Origin: Kitasatospora cineracea
GTDB lineage: Bacteria > Actinomycetota > Actinomycetes > Streptomycetales > Streptomycetaceae
Length of the DNA stretch: 64,000 nt
Reading direction: 5' to 3'
Assembly (NCBI RefSeq): GCF_003751605.1
Contig: NZ_RJVJ01000001.1
Span: forward strand, 4,030,001 to 4,094,000
This document shows positions 54,435 to 64,000 of this stretch, in pieces (the stretch's first letter is position 1; each line of letters begins with the position of its first letter). The position numbers and the translations under genes are program-made. The notes below the pieces were generated by a model that did no database searches, was not told the origin of the DNA, and was given only the letters and a program-made list of their open reading frames with translations.

Positions 54435-55664
54435 TCAGGAGGTGAACTCCTGGAGCGACTTCTGCGCCTGGTCGAGCAGCTCCCGGCGGCCGGCCAGCTC
54501 GGTCTCCAGCTTGGCGGCCTTGGCCGTGTTGCCGGCGGCGCGGGCCTTGGCCAGGTCGGCTTCGAGCTTGTCCACGGCGGCCTGCAGCAGCGCGGTCATG
54601 CCGGTGGCGCGGGCCCGGGCCTCCGGGTTGGAGCGCTGCCACTCGGCCTCCTCGGCCTCGCGGACCGCGCGCTCCACCGCGCCCAGCCGGCCGTCCAGCT
54701 TCGGGCGGGCGTCGCGCGGGACGTGGCCGATCGCCTCCCAGCGCTCGGCGATGTCGCGCAGCGCGGCCTTGGCGGCCTTCAGGTCGGTGATCGGCAGGAT
54801 CGCCTCGGCCTCGACCAGCAGCGCCTCCTTGGCCTTCTGGTTCTCGCCCTGCTCGGCGTCACGCTCGGAGAACGCGGAGGACCGGGCCTGGAAGAAGACG
54901 TCCTGGGCGCCGCGGAAGCGGGCCCACAGCTCCTCCTCGGCGTCCCGCTGGGCGCGGCCGGCGGCCTTCCACTGCGTCATCAGGTCGCGGTAGGCGGCGG
55001 CGGTCGGGCCCCACTCGGTGGAGCCGGACAGCGCCTCGGCCTCGGCGACCAGCTTCTCCTTGACCGAACGGGCCGACTCGCGCTCCGAGTCGAGCGCCGC
55101 GAAGTGCGACTTGCGGTGCTTGGAGAACACCGAGCGGGCGTGCGAGAAGCGGTGCCACAGCTCGTCGTCGCTCTTGCGGTCCAGGCGCGGCAGCGCCTTC
55201 CAGTTGTCGACCAGGGCGCGCAGCCGGTCGCCGGCCTCCCGCCACTGGTTGGACTCGGCGAGCTGCTCGGCCTCGGCGACCAGCGCCTCCTTGGCGGCCC
55301 GGGTCTCCTCCTGGGCCCTCGCCTTGGCGGCCTTGCGCTCGCCCTGCCGGGTCTCGATCTCGCCGGCCAGGGTGTCCAGGCGGGCGGCCAGGGCGGCCAG
55401 GTCGCCGACCGCGTGCGCCTCGGTGACCTGCGCGCGCAGGTGGTCGAGCGCGGTCTGCGCCTCCTTGGCGGCCAGATCGGTCTTGCGCACCCGGTGCTCC
55501 AGGAGGGCGGTCTCCGCCTCCAGACCCTGGAACTTGCGCTCGAAGTAGGCGAGGGCCTCCTCGGGGGAGCCGGCCTGCCAGGAGCCGACCTGGCGTTCGC
55601 CGTCGGCCGTCCTCACGTAGACGTTCCCCTGCTCGTCGACACGGCCCCACGGGTCGCTGCTCAC
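54435..55664 (-). CDS. DUF349 coiled-coil protein
   Basis: 409 residues, almost all alpha-helical and highly charged. Several DUF349 repeats with the W-x-x-A/L pattern are visible (DRLRALVDNWKALPRLDRKSDDELWHRF; AAYRDLMTQWKAAGRAQRDAEEELWARF; RDIAERWEAIGHVPRDARPKLDGRL). Function unknown in the family. GTG 55664 follows GGAGGAGG; the frame opens to 55694 without homology. Confidence 0.88.
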   Translation of the reverse strand: MSSDPWGRVDEQGNVYVRTADGERQVGSWQAGSPEEALAYFERKFQGLEAETALLEHRVRKTDLAAKEAQTALDHLRAQVTEAHAVGDLAALAARLDTLAGEIETRQGERKAAKARAQEETRAAKEALVAEAEQLAESNQWREAGDRLRALVDNWKALPRLDRKSDDELWHRFSHARSVFSKHRKSHFAALDSERESARSVKEKLVAEAEALSGSTEWGPTAAAYRDLMTQWKAAGRAQRDAEEELWARFRGAQDVFFQARSSAFSERDAEQGENQKAKEALLVEAEAILPITDLKAAKAALRDIAERWEAIGHVPRDARPKLDGRLGAVERAVREAEEAEWQRSNPEARARATGMTALLQAAVDKLEADLAKARAAGNTAKAAKLETELAGRRELLDQAQKSLQEFTS

Positions 55665-55871
55665 AGCGCCTCCTCCACATGACGCCACGCCCACGGGCGG
55701 GAGCGTCGTCCACAGTTGATGTGCGGCGGACCGATGGAGCCCGCCGTCCCGAGCCGTCGTGGTGTTGTGCCGAGGGTGACGGCCGACGGTCAGGGCACCC
55801 TATACAACAGCAACATAGGCGACCAGCGCCGGTGCTGTCCGCATCCGGCGCCGGTCGATTTTCGCGGCGGG

Positions 55872-56624
55872 TCAGCCCTTGGCGGTGGTGATGCTCGTGA
55901 CGTTGACGGGGAGCTTGGGGGCGCCGTCGCCGCCGGTCCCCTCGGCGCCGGCGGCGGCGATCTTCTGCAGCACGTCGAGGCCGCCGGTGATCTTGCCGAA
56001 CGGGGTGTAGCTGGGGGGCAGTTGGGTGTCCTTGTAGACCAGGAAGAACTGGCTGCCGTTGGTGTTCGCGCCGGAGTTGGCCATCGCCACGGTGCCCGCG
56101 GGGTAGGTCGCGCCCTCCAGGTTCTCGTCGGCGAACTGGTAGCCCGGGCCGCCCCGGCCGGTGCCGGTCGGGTCGCCGCACTGCAGGACGTAGATGCCCT
56201 CCGTGGTGAGGCGGTGGCACTTGGTGTCGTCCCAGAACTGCTGACCGGCCAGGAACACGAAGGAGTTGACGGTGTGCGGCGCCTTCGCCGCGTCCAGCGC
56301 GAGGGTCACCTCGCCCTGCGAGGTCTCGATCTTCGCGGTGTACTTGGCGGCCGCGTCGATCGACATGGCCGGCTCGGCGGCCCACTGCTTGCCGGTGGCG
56401 GACGGGGATGGCGCGGCGGAGGCCGCCTTGGTGTCCTTCTTCTTGTCCGAGTCGAACACGCCGGAGGCCACGGTGGCGACACCGCCGACCACCACGACGG
56501 CCAGGATCCCCGCGACGATCGCGTTGCGCTGCTTGCGCTTGGCCGCCGCCTCGGAGCGCGCCTGCATCTGGCGCTCGTACTTGTCACGGGCGAGCTGCCG
56601 CCGCCGCTGTTCGCTGCTGACCAC
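55872..56624 (-). CDS. Membrane-anchored peptidyl-prolyl isomerase (cyclophilin type)
   Basis: About 250 residues. A charged cytosolic N-terminus (EQRRRQLARDKYERQMQ), one membrane helix at ~35-57, a Ser/Ala linker, then the cyclophilin domain (APHTVNSFVFLAGQQFWDDTKCHRL, YQFADENL, GTVAMANSGANTNGSQFFLVY, TPFGKITGGLDVL). Catalyses proline isomerisation, probably outside the membrane. GTG 56624 follows AGGAG; the frame runs upstream without homology to 56891. Confidence 0.9.
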   Translation of the reverse strand: MVSSEQRRRQLARDKYERQMQARSEAAAKRKQRNAIVAGILAVVVVGGVATVASGVFDSDKKKDTKAASAAPSPSATGKQWAAEPAMSIDAAAKYTAKIETSQGEVTLALDAAKAPHTVNSFVFLAGQQFWDDTKCHRLTTEGIYVLQCGDPTGTGRGGPGYQFADENLEGATYPAGTVAMANSGANTNGSQFFLVYKDTQLPPSYTPFGKITGGLDVLQKIAAAGAEGTGGDGAPKLPVNVTSITTAKG

Positions 56625-56850
56625 CGGGGGTGTCTCCTGGACTGTGTCGACGTGGGGGGGGAGTTGAGCTGGCGTGCACGGATCATCGCATCCGTCGGCG
56701 GCCAGTGTAAGGACCCCGCGCGTCAGGACGGGATCAGCGCGAGATGAGAAAGGTCTGAACGCACCGGACAACCGGTTCGCCCGCGGCCCGGTGCCGCCGG
56801 TAGGCTGCGGGGGAAAAGCAGACCGCCGCCGCATGAAACGAAGGACTCGC

Positions 56851-57558
56851 GTGTTCGTCGCCGGATTCCCCGCCGGGGCCTGGGGCACCAACTGCTACCT
56901 GGTCGCACCCGCCGCCGGTGAGGAGTGCGTGATCGTCGACCCCGGGCACGAAGCGGCCGCCGGCGTCGAGGAGTTGATCCGCGAGCACCGGCTCAAGCCG
57001 GTCGCGGTGCTGCTCACCCACGGGCACATCGACCACGTCGCCTCGGTCGTCCCGGTCTGCGGCGCGCAGGGCGTCCCGGCCTGGATCCACCCCGCGGACC
57101 GCTACATGCTGGCGGACCCGGAGAAGGCGCTCGGGCGCTCGCTCGGGCAGCAGCTGATGGGCTCGATCACCGTCGGCGAGCCGGACGACGTCCGCGAGTT
57201 GGCCGACGGCAGCGTGCTGGAGCTCGCCGGGATGCACCTCACCGTCGACCACGCCCCCGGCCATACCGAGGGGTCGGTGACGTTCAGGACGCCCGCATCG
57301 GCAGAGGTCCCGCCGGTGCTGTTCTCGGGCGACCTGCTGTTCGCCGGCTCCATCGGGCGTACCGACCTCCCGGGCGGAGACAGCGGAGCGATCATGCGCT
57401 CGCTGGCCCGGGTGTGCCTGCCCCTCGACGACGCGACCGTGGTGCTCTCCGGCCACGGCTCGCAGACCACCATCGGCCGAGAGCGCGCCACCAACCCCTA
57501 CCTCCGGCAGGCGGGCGGTGCGCCGGACGCACCGGCCTTCCCGCGACGAGGAATGTGA
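56851..57558 (+). CDS. Metallo-beta-lactamase-fold hydrolase (glyoxalase II-like)
   Basis: 235 residues with the metal motif THGHIDH and the downstream [24 protein letters not shown] and [12 protein letters not shown], matching hydroxyacylglutathione-hydrolase-like enzymes; the true substrate is probably a mycothiol or other thioester. GTG 56851 follows GAAGGA; a TAGGCT -10 box lies near 56801. Its stop overlaps a GTGA at 57555 upstream of hisS. Confidence 0.87.
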   Translation: MFVAGFPAGAWGTNCYLVAPAAGEECVIVDPGHEAAAGVEELIREHRLKPVAVLLTHGHIDHVASVVPVCGAQGVPAWIHPADRYMLADPEKALGRSLGQQLMGSITVGEPDDVRELADGSVLELAGMHLTVDHAPGHTEGSVTFRTPASAEVPPVLFSGDLLFAGSIGRTDLPGGDSGAIMRSLARVCLPLDDATVVLSGHGSQTTIGRERATNPYLRQAGGAPDAPAFPRRGM

Positions 57559-57569
57559 CGGAAGAGAAG

Positions 57570-58841
57570 TTGAGCACCTTCACCGCCCCCAAGGGCACCT
57601 TCGACCTGCTGCCGACGGTCAACTCCGCGGCCTACCTGGCGATCCGCGACCGGCTCTCCGGGCCGCTGCGCCGCGCCGGGTACGGCTACGTCGAGACCCC
57701 CGTGTTCGAGGACGTCAAGCTGTTCTCCCGCGGTGTCGGCGAGTCCACCGACATCGTCACCAAGGAGATGTTCACCCTCGCCCGGCGCCCCGAGAGCAGC
57801 GAGTCGCTGGCGCTGCGCCCCGAGGGCACCGCCTCGGTGGTCCGGGCCGCGCTGGAGGCCAGCCTCCACAAGCTCGGCAACCTGCCGGTCAAGCTCTGGT
57901 ACTCCGGCAACTTCTACCGCTACGAACGCCCGCAGAAGGGCCGCTACCGGCAGTTCTCGCAGGTCGGCGCGGAGGCGATCGGCGCCGAGGACCCGGCGCT
58001 CGACGCCGAGCTGATCATCCTCGCCGACGACGCCTTCCGCTCGCTCGGCCTGCGCGACTACCGCCTGCTGCTCAACTCGCTCGGCGACAAGCAGTGCCGC
58101 CCGGTCTACCGCGCCGCCCTGGTCGAGTTCCTGGCCGGCCTCGACCTGGACGAGGACACCCGCCGCCGCGCGGAGATCAACCCGCTGCGCGTGCTCGACG
58201 ACAAGCGCGAGGCCGTCCAGGCCCAGCTGGTGGACGCGCCCAAGCTGCGCGACCACCTCTGCGAGGAGTGCAAGGCGTACGACGAGAAGGTCCGCGAGCT
58301 GCTCACCGCCGCGGGCGTCGCGTTCGTCGACGACCCCAAGCTGGTGCGCGGCCTGGACTACTACACCCGCACCACCTTCGAGTTCGTGCACGGCGGCCTC
58401 GGCGCGCAGTCCGCGATCGGCGGCGGCGGCCGCTACGACGGCCTGTCCGAGATGCTCGGCGGCCCGGCGCTGCCCTCGGTCGGCTGGGGCCTGGGCGTGG
58501 ACCGCACCTTCCTCGCGCTGGAGGCCGAGGGCGTCGTCCTCGACCTGCCCGCCACCACCGAGGTGTACGCGGTGGCGCTCGGCGAGGAGGCCAAGAACGT
58601 GCTGTTCGCCAAGACCGTCGAGCTGCGCCGGGCCGGCGTCGCCACCGACCTGGCCTTCGGCGTGAAGAGCATCAAGAACGCCATGAAGTCCGCCAACCGG
58701 TCGGGTGCGCGCTACGCCCTGATCGCGGGCGACCGGGACCTCGCCGAGGGCGTGGTCCAGCTCAAGGACATGGAGTCCGGCGAGCAGACCCCCGTCGCCC
58801 TTGAGGCGCTCGTCACCACCCTGAAGGAGAAGCAGCTGTGA
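57570..58841 (+). CDS. hisS: Histidyl-tRNA synthetase
   Basis: 423 residues, class II aaRS charging tRNA-His. Starts [14 protein letters not shown]; motif 2 in [20 protein letters not shown]; histidine-binding loop [13 protein letters not shown], and GGGGRYDGL. The C-terminal anticodon-binding domain ends near LKEKQL. TTG 57570 is favoured by homology; GTG 57555 (overlapping the previous stop) is an alternative with five extra residues. Confidence 0.94.
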   Translation: MSTFTAPKGTFDLLPTVNSAAYLAIRDRLSGPLRRAGYGYVETPVFEDVKLFSRGVGESTDIVTKEMFTLARRPESSESLALRPEGTASVVRAALEASLHKLGNLPVKLWYSGNFYRYERPQKGRYRQFSQVGAEAIGAEDPALDAELIILADDAFRSLGLRDYRLLLNSLGDKQCRPVYRAALVEFLAGLDLDEDTRRRAEINPLRVLDDKREAVQAQLVDAPKLRDHLCEECKAYDEKVRELLTAAGVAFVDDPKLVRGLDYYTRTTFEFVHGGLGAQSAIGGGGRYDGLSEMLGGPALPSVGWGLGVDRTFLALEAEGVVLDLPATTEVYAVALGEEAKNVLFAKTVELRRAGVATDLAFGVKSIKNAMKSANRSGARYALIAGDRDLAEGVVQLKDMESGEQTPVALEALVTTLKEKQL

Positions 58842-60637
58842 TCCGCACGCACGACGCGGGCACGCTCCGCGCGGAGCACGCCGGCACCACCGTCACCCTG
58901 GCCGGCTGGGTGGCCCGCCGCCGTGACCACGGCGGCGTGGCCTTCATCGACCTGCGGGACGCCTCCGGCACCGTGCAGGTCGTGGTCCGCGACCTGGAGT
59001 CGGTGCACGGGCTGCGCTCCGAGTACTGCGTGAAGGTGGTCGGCGAGGTCCGGGTCCGCCCGGAGGGCAACGAGAACCCGGAGATCCCGACCGGCGCGGT
59101 CGAGGTCGTCGTCGAGTCGATCGAGGTGCTGTCCGAGGCCGCGCCGCTGCCGTTCCAGGTCGCCGAGTACGAGCCCGGCTCGGTCAACGAGGAGGTGCGG
59201 CTGCGCTACCGCTACCTCGACCTGCGCCGCGAGGGCCCGGCCCGCGCGCTGCGGCTGCGCTCGAAGGTCAACCACATCATCCGCACGGTGATGGAGGAGA
59301 ACGACTACCTCGACATCGAGACCCCGTACCTGACCCGCTCCACCCCCGAGGGCGCCCGCGACTTCCTGGTCCCGGTCCGCCTCCAGCCGGGCCACTGGTA
59401 CGCCCTGCCGCAGTCCCCGCAGCTGTTCAAGCAGCTGCTGATGGTGGCCGGCATGGAGCGCTACTACCAGATCGCCCGCTGCTTCCGCGACGAGGACTTC
59501 CGCGCCGACCGGCAGCCGGAGTTCACCCAGCTCGACATCGAGGCGTCCTTCGTCGACCAGGAGGACATCCTGGCGCTCGGCGAGAAGATCATCGCCGCGA
59601 TCTGGAAGCAGGTCCACGGCTACGAGATCCCGAACCCGCTGCCCCGGATGACCTACGCCGACGCCATGTCGCGCTACGGCTCCGACAAGCCGGACGTCCG
59701 CTTCGGGCAGGAACTCACCGACCTCACCGAGTACTTCAAGGGCACCGGGTTCCGGGTCTTCCAGGCCCCGTACGTCGGCGCGGTCGTGATGCCCGGCGGC
59801 GCCTCGCAGCCCCGCAAGCAGCTCGACGCCTGGCAGGACTGGGCGAAGGCCCGCGGCGCCCGCGGCCTCGCCTACGTGCTGGTGGACGCCGAGACCGGCG
59901 AGCTGCGCGGCCCGGTCGCCAAGAACCTGTCCGAGGAGCACCTGGCCGGCCTGGCCGCCGCCGCGGGCGCCAAGCCCGGCGACGCGGTGTTCTTCGCCGC
60001 GGGCAAGAAGACCCCCTCGCAGGAGCTGCTCGGCGCCGCCCGCCTGGAGATCGGCCGCCGCTGCCAGCTGATCGACGAGTCCCAGTGGGCCTTCCTCTGG
60101 GTCGTGGACTTCCCGATGTTCGAGCCGATCGAGGACGACAAGGGCGAGTTCCAGGGCTGGCACGCGGTGCACCACCCGTTCACCGCGCCGACCGCCGAGT
60201 CGCTCGCCACCTTCGACACCGACCCGGGCAGCGCGCTCTCCAACGCGTACGACCTGGTGCTCAACGGCTCGGAGCTGGGCGGCGGTTCGATCCGCATCCA
60301 CCAGCGGGACGTGCAGAAGCGGGCGTTCGACGCGATCGGCCTGTCCGAGGAGGAGGCGGCCTCGCAGTTCGGCTTCCTGCTGGACGCCTTCAACTACGGC
60401 CCGCCGCCGCACGGCGGCATCGCGCTCGGCCTGGACCGCGTGGTCACCCTGCTGGGCGGCTACGACACCATCCGGGACGTCATCGCCTTCCCGAAGACCT
60501 CCACCGGCGGCGACCCGCTGACCGGCGCCCCCACCCCGATCACCCCGGCCCAGCGCCGCGAGGCCGGCGTGGACGCCCAGCCCAAGGCCAAGGAGAACAA
60601 GGACGGCGCCAAGGCCGAGGCCGAGCCGACCGCCTGA
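58838..60637 (+). CDS. aspS: Aspartyl-tRNA synthetase
   Basis: 599 residues: N-terminal OB anticodon-binding fold ([22 protein letters not shown]), class II motif 2 ([21 protein letters not shown]), the bacterial GAD insert (about 280-420), and motif 3 ([16 protein letters not shown]). Bacterial-type AspRS; in actinobacteria it may be non-discriminating and also charge tRNA-Asn. GTG start overlaps hisS by GTGA; a basic Lys/Ala-rich tail ends it. Confidence 0.96.
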   Translation: MIRTHDAGTLRAEHAGTTVTLAGWVARRRDHGGVAFIDLRDASGTVQVVVRDLESVHGLRSEYCVKVVGEVRVRPEGNENPEIPTGAVEVVVESIEVLSEAAPLPFQVAEYEPGSVNEEVRLRYRYLDLRREGPARALRLRSKVNHIIRTVMEENDYLDIETPYLTRSTPEGARDFLVPVRLQPGHWYALPQSPQLFKQLLMVAGMERYYQIARCFRDEDFRADRQPEFTQLDIEASFVDQEDILALGEKIIAAIWKQVHGYEIPNPLPRMTYADAMSRYGSDKPDVRFGQELTDLTEYFKGTGFRVFQAPYVGAVVMPGGASQPRKQLDAWQDWAKARGARGLAYVLVDAETGELRGPVAKNLSEEHLAGLAAAAGAKPGDAVFFAAGKKTPSQELLGAARLEIGRRCQLIDESQWAFLWVVDFPMFEPIEDDKGEFQGWHAVHHPFTAPTAESLATFDTDPGSALSNAYDLVLNGSELGGGSIRIHQRDVQKRAFDAIGLSEEEAASQFGFLLDAFNYGPPPHGGIALGLDRVVTLLGGYDTIRDVIAFPKTSTGGDPLTGAPTPITPAQRREAGVDAQPKAKENKDGAKAEAEPTA

Positions 60638-60650
60638 CGGACCGTCACGA

Positions 60651-60673
60651 GCGCCGTCGGATTCTGACGGCGC
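60651..60673 (+). terminator. Weak terminator after aspS
   Basis: An 8-bp stem GCGCCGTC/GACGGCGC, 7-nt loop, about 14 nt after the stop. Confidence 0.5.
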
Positions 60674-60808
60674 ATCACAAAGATCACGATTTGTCCCGGC
60701 CCCGGCCGGTGCGCGGCCACCAGGAGTAGGCTGCCACCGCCCGGGGCCGGAATGCTGCACCACCCGGAACGCTGCACAACGGGGTGCAGAGCGCAAGAAG
60801 GGTCAAGG

Positions 60809-61315
60809 ATGACCGTACGAACCAGAGTTGAGCTCCCCGCCGACACCGCCGAGACCCGGCGGGTGCACATGGCGGCCTTCCCAGGCCCCGAAGAGGCGGA
60901 CCTGGTGGACGCGCTGCGCCGCGACGCCGCCTGGCTGCCCGCACTGTCCCTGGTCGCGGTGGACGAGCGCGAAGTGGTCATCGGCCACGCGCTGCTCACC
61001 CGGCTGAAGGTCGGCAACGGCAAGGGCCTGGCCCTCGCCCCCGTCGCGGTCGCCCCCGAGTGGCAGCGCAAGGGCGTCGGCACCGCCGTGGTGCGGGCCG
61101 CGCTGGACGCCGCCGCCGAGGCCGGCGAACGCGTCGTGGTGGTGCTCGGCGACCCGGGCTACTACGGCCGGTTCGGCTTCGCCCCCGCCTCCGGACACCG
61201 CATCACCGGGCCGTTCGACGTCCCCGACGGGTACTTCCAGGCCCTGCGGCTGCCCGGCGCCGACCGCGCCCCGCACGGCATGTGCCGCTACCCCGCGCCG
61301 TTCGCCGAGGTCTGA
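60809..61315 (+). CDS. GNAT N-acetyltransferase (YhbS-like)
   Basis: 168 residues; acetyl-CoA motif VAPEWQRKGVGTAVVRAALDAA and VVLGDPGYYGRFGFAPAS, as in YhbS-type proteins. Substrate unknown. ATG 60809 has a purine stretch upstream (GAAGGGTCAAGG). Its 3' end overlaps the convergent LysR gene by 28 nt. Confidence 0.85.
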   Translation: MTVRTRVELPADTAETRRVHMAAFPGPEEADLVDALRRDAAWLPALSLVAVDEREVVIGHALLTRLKVGNGKGLALAPVAVAPEWQRKGVGTAVVRAALDAAAEAGERVVVVLGDPGYYGRFGFAPASGHRITGPFDVPDGYFQALRLPGADRAPHGMCRYPAPFAEV

Positions 61316-62253
61316 GCGGCCGCCGCTTCGGGGGACCGGCCGCCACCGGTCGCCCGGAACTGCACCTCCAGGTGCAGCCGGCAGGACTCCGCGAACGCCG
61401 CCATGGCGGGCGTCTGCGCCCGCCCGCGCGGCCGGAACAGCCCCACCAGGCTCGGCCCCAGCCCGCGCACCGGCAGGCAGCGCACGTCCGGGCGGCTGCT
61501 CCAGCGGCCCACCGCGCGCGGCGCGAACCCCACCCCCTGCCCGCAGGCCACCGCGGCCATCCACTCGTCCGCGTTGTGCGCCACCGCCCCGATCCGCACC
61601 GGCCGGCCCGCCCGCTCCGGCGCGCCCAGCCAGTAGTCCCGCCACACCCCGGCCTGCTCCGGTACCGCCACGAACGGCTCGTCCCACAGGTCCGCCACGG
61701 ACACCTCGGTGCGGGCCGCCAGCCGGTGGTCGGCCGCCAGCACCACCCAGCGCTCCTCGGTGCCCAGCGGCACGTGCGAGTACCGCTCGGCCATCGAGGC
61801 CGGGGCGTGCCACAGCGCCAGGTCCAGCCGGCCCGAGGCCAGGCCGGAGGACTCGTCGAACCAGTCGTTCTGCCGCAACCGCAGCCGCCACCCCGGCATC
61901 CGGCGGGCGAAGTCCTCCACCACCGCGCGGCCCAGCAGGCTCATCGTCGACCCCTCGAAGCCGACCCGCAGCTCCCCGCCGGCCTCCGCCGCCGCCAGCC
62001 TGGCCGCCCGCACCGCCTCCTCCCAGCCCGCCAGCAGCGTCCCGGCCCGGGCCAGCAGCTCGGCGCCCGCCGCCGTCGGCGCCATCCCGGCCCGCGAGCG
62101 GCGGAACAGCTCCACCCCCAGCTGCCGCTCCAGCGCCCGGACCTGCTTGGTCAGCGTCGGCTGGCTGACCCCCAGCCGGGCCGCCGCCGCGGTCAGCTGG
62201 CCCTCCTCGCCGACCACGGTCAGGCAGCGCAGCATCCGGGTGTCCACATCCAT
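61288..62253 (-). CDS. LysR-family transcriptional regulator
   Basis: 321 residues. N-terminal winged helix (LTAAAARLGVSQPTLTKQVRALERQLGVELFRR, ~18-52) and a C-terminal effector-binding domain (GELRVGFEGSTMSLLG onward). Tetrameric LTTRs usually control a divergent gene; here the divergent neighbour is the PPK2 gene, with a 228-bp shared region, so PPK2 control is possible but unproven. A Pro/Ala-rich tail follows residue 305. Confidence 0.87.
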   Translation of the reverse strand: MDVDTRMLRCLTVVGEEGQLTAAAARLGVSQPTLTKQVRALERQLGVELFRRSRAGMAPTAAGAELLARAGTLLAGWEEAVRAARLAAAEAGGELRVGFEGSTMSLLGRAVVEDFARRMPGWRLRLRQNDWFDESSGLASGRLDLALWHAPASMAERYSHVPLGTEERWVVLAADHRLAARTEVSVADLWDEPFVAVPEQAGVWRDYWLGAPERAGRPVRIGAVAHNADEWMAAVACGQGVGFAPRAVGRWSSRPDVRCLPVRGLGPSLVGLFRPRGRAQTPAMAAFAESCRLHLEVQFRATGGGRSPEAAAAQTSANGAG

Positions 62254-62481
62254 GCCCCCAGGCTATGGACCAATGCATTGGACCTCGGACCCGGGGGTGC
62301 CGCAGAGTGGTCCGGCCTTCCCCGGCGCGATCGGCACCGGCGGCACAGGGGACCGCCGGTGCCCGCCGGGGAAGGACACCCGCGCCCTGCCCGCACCCCG
62401 TCCGAACTGCGGCGCCGCCCGGCGGACCGTAGCCTGAGGGATCGTCAGCATCGGCGACCCGGCGAGCGGAGGGCACACCCA

Positions 62482-63387
62482 GTGGCGGCACCCAGCACAG
62501 GCAGGACGGGCAGGGGCGACAAGGGCCGGAAGGGCGACGGGGGCGGCAGGGGCAACGGGGGCGGGAAGAAGTCCCGCGGTGCCAAGCGCATGCCGAAGAA
62601 GCTCTACGAGGACGAACTGCTCCGCCTCCAGCGCGAACTGGTCCAGCTCCAGGAATGGGTCCGCACCGAGGGCGTCCGGATGGTGATCGTCTTCGAGGGC
62701 CGGGACGCCGCCGGCAAGGGCGGCGCCATCAAGCGCGTCACCGAGTACCTCAACCCCCGGATCGCCCGGATCGCCGCCCTGCCCGCCCCCACCGAGCGCC
62801 AGCGCGGCCAGTGGTACTTCCAGCGCTACGTCGAGCAGCTCCCGGCGGCCGGCGAGATGGTCCTGTTCGACCGCTCCTGGTACAACCGGGCCGGCGTCGA
62901 GAAGGTGATGGGCTTCTGCACCGACGAGGAGTACTGGCAGTTCCTGCACCAGTGCCCCACCTTCGAACGGATGCTGGTCGAGGCCGGCATCCTGCTGCGC
63001 AAGTACTGGTTCTCGGTCAGCGACGTCGAACAGGAGCGCCGCTTCCGCGACCGGCTCGACGACCCGATGCGGCAGTGGAAGCTCTCCCCGATGGACGTCG
63101 AGTCCATCACCCGCTGGGAGGACTACTCGCGGGCCAAGGACGAGATGTTCGTCTACACCGACATCCCCGAATCACCCTGGAACGTCGTCGACAGCGACGA
63201 CAAGCGCCGCGCCCGGCTCAACATGATCGCCCACCTGCTCTCCACCGTCCCGTACCACGAGGTGGTCAAGCCCGCCGTCACCCTGCCGCCCCGCCCCGCC
63301 CCGCGCGGCTACCAGCGGCCGCCGCGCGACCTCCAGAAGTACGTCTTCGACCACGCCGCGACGGTGCTGGCCCGGGCCGGGAAGTAG
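62482..63387 (+). CDS. ppk2: Polyphosphate kinase 2 (PPK2)
   Basis: 301 residues; transfers phosphate between polyphosphate and nucleotides. Walker A GRDAAGKGG (73-81), lid region YFQRYVEQLPAAGEM, Walker B LFDRSWYNRAGVEKVMGF, and RRFRDRLDDPMRQWKLSPMD. The first ~37 residues are a Gly/Lys/Arg-rich, probably disordered tail. GTG 62482 follows GGAGGG at 62467; an ATG at 62590 is possible. Whether it mainly makes GTP/ATP or polyP cannot be read from sequence. Confidence 0.9.
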   Translation: MAAPSTGRTGRGDKGRKGDGGGRGNGGGKKSRGAKRMPKKLYEDELLRLQRELVQLQEWVRTEGVRMVIVFEGRDAAGKGGAIKRVTEYLNPRIARIAALPAPTERQRGQWYFQRYVEQLPAAGEMVLFDRSWYNRAGVEKVMGFCTDEEYWQFLHQCPTFERMLVEAGILLRKYWFSVSDVEQERRFRDRLDDPMRQWKLSPMDVESITRWEDYSRAKDEMFVYTDIPESPWNVVDSDDKRRARLNMIAHLLSTVPYHEVVKPAVTLPPRPAPRGYQRPPRDLQKYVFDHAATVLARAGK

Positions 63388-63396
63388 GGGCGAGCA

Positions 63397-64000
63397 ATGG
63401 CGAAGTACTTCGACGTGCACCCCGAGACGCCCCAGCCGCGCACCATCTCCACCGTGGTGGCGAGCATCCGGGACGGCGCCCTCATCGCGTACCCCACCGA
63501 CTCCTGTTTCGCGCTCGGCTGCCGGCTGGACAACCGGGACGGACTGGACCGGATCCGCACCATCCGGCGGCTCGACGACCGCCACCACTTCACCCTGATG
63601 TGCCAGGACTTCGCCCAGCTGGGCAAGTTCGCGCAACTCGACAACAACGTCTTCCGCGCCGTCAAGGCGGCGACACCCGGCAGCTACACCTTCATCCTCC
63701 CCGCCACCAAGGAGGTGCCGCGCCGGCTGCTGCACCCGAAGAAGAAGACCGTCGGCGTCCGCATCCCCGACCACGCCGTCACCCAGGCCCTGCTCGCCGA
63801 ACTCGGCGAACCCCTGGTCTCCAGCACCCTGCTGCTGCCCGACGAGGAGGAACCGATGACGCAGGGCTGGGAGATCAAGGAACGCCTCGACCACGTCCTG
63901 GACGCGGTGGTCGACTCCGGCGACTGCGGGACGGTGCCGACCACGGTCGTCGACTTCTCGGACGGGGTGCCGGAGATCGTCCGCTACGGGGCGGGGGACC
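63397..64000 (+). CDS. YciO/Sua5/YrdC-family protein, 3' end outside the window
   Basis: 201 residues visible. The YrdC/Sua5 fold is clear (GALIAYPTDSCFALGCRLDNRDGLDRIRTIRRLDDRHHFTLMCQDF; VGVRIPDHAVTQALLAELGEPLVSSTLLLP). The wording matches the YciO branch, whose role is uncertain, more than TsaC, which makes threonylcarbamoyl-AMP for tRNA. 9 nt after ppk2, probably same transcript. Confidence 0.88.
   Translation, partial: MAKYFDVHPETPQPRTISTVVASIRDGALIAYPTDSCFALGCRLDNRDGLDRIRTIRRLDDRHHFTLMCQDFAQLGKFAQLDNNVFRAVKAATPGSYTFILPATKEVPRRLLHPKKKTVGVRIPDHAVTQALLAELGEPLVSSTLLLPDEEEPMTQGWEIKERLDHVLDAVVDSGDCGTVPTTVVDFSDGVPEIVRYGAGD

Overview
The window is very GC-rich, uses many GTG starts, and carries ssgB (a sporulation gene restricted to streptomycete-type actinomycetes). 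Together with the gene order this points to the chromosomal core of a Streptomycetaceae member (Streptomyces or Kitasatospora). Most of it is conserved housekeeping DNA, with a few insertions and unusual small elements.

Layout. 1-1004: 3' end of argH. 1061-7300: a covalent-FAD oxidoreductase, GNAT acetyltransferases and a metN-metI-metQ methionine ABC transporter preceded by a Cys/Met-containing leader ORF and two inverted repeats. 7256-13980: three cobalamin/siroheme proteins (CobL, a giant disordered-BluB-CobT fusion, and a precorrin-2 dehydrogenase/uroporphyrinogen methyltransferase). 13981-14980: a 1,000-bp IS982-type element inserted exactly at the last gene's stop codon. 15074-22293: a MarR regulator and a divergent membrane protein sharing a 26-bp perfect palindrome, a SpoU methyltransferase, small unknown proteins, a VLRF/HEAT-like repeat protein and a transmembrane Ser/Thr kinase. 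23190-23840: a minus-strand tRNA operon (Gly, Cys, Val x3). 24070-28754: pabB-pabC-like genes, a double-GNAT protein, a DsbA-like protein, a CGNR protein and ssgB. 29161-29582: two identical tRNA-Val(CAC) genes, each with its own promoter and terminator.

29609-46765: an exonuclease, thrS (split by a one-base frameshift), a HIT protein, and the phosphatidylinositol mannoside cluster pgsA-patA-pimA, in the thrS-HIT-pgsA-patA-pimA order known from mycobacteria but with three extra genes between HIT and pgsA. Then pdxS-pdxT, yebC and ruvC-ruvA-ruvB. 46950-60637: yajC-secD-secF, apt, relA, a lipoprotein, a DUF349 protein, a cyclophilin, a metallo-beta-lactamase-fold hydrolase, hisS and aspS. 60809-64000: a GNAT, a LysR regulator, a PPK2 kinase and a YciO/Sua5-type protein running off the end.

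The most unusual items are: a 29-nt type I-E CRISPR-like repeat beginning 2 nt after the thrS stop, followed exactly 61 nt later by a degenerate second copy; the leader ORF before metN; the IS982 insertion at a stop codon; the 126-bp inverted-repeat element that forms the C-terminus of RuvC; and two genes (thrS and a GNAT) that each appear to lack one base, suggesting either real lesions or small-indel errors in the assembly.
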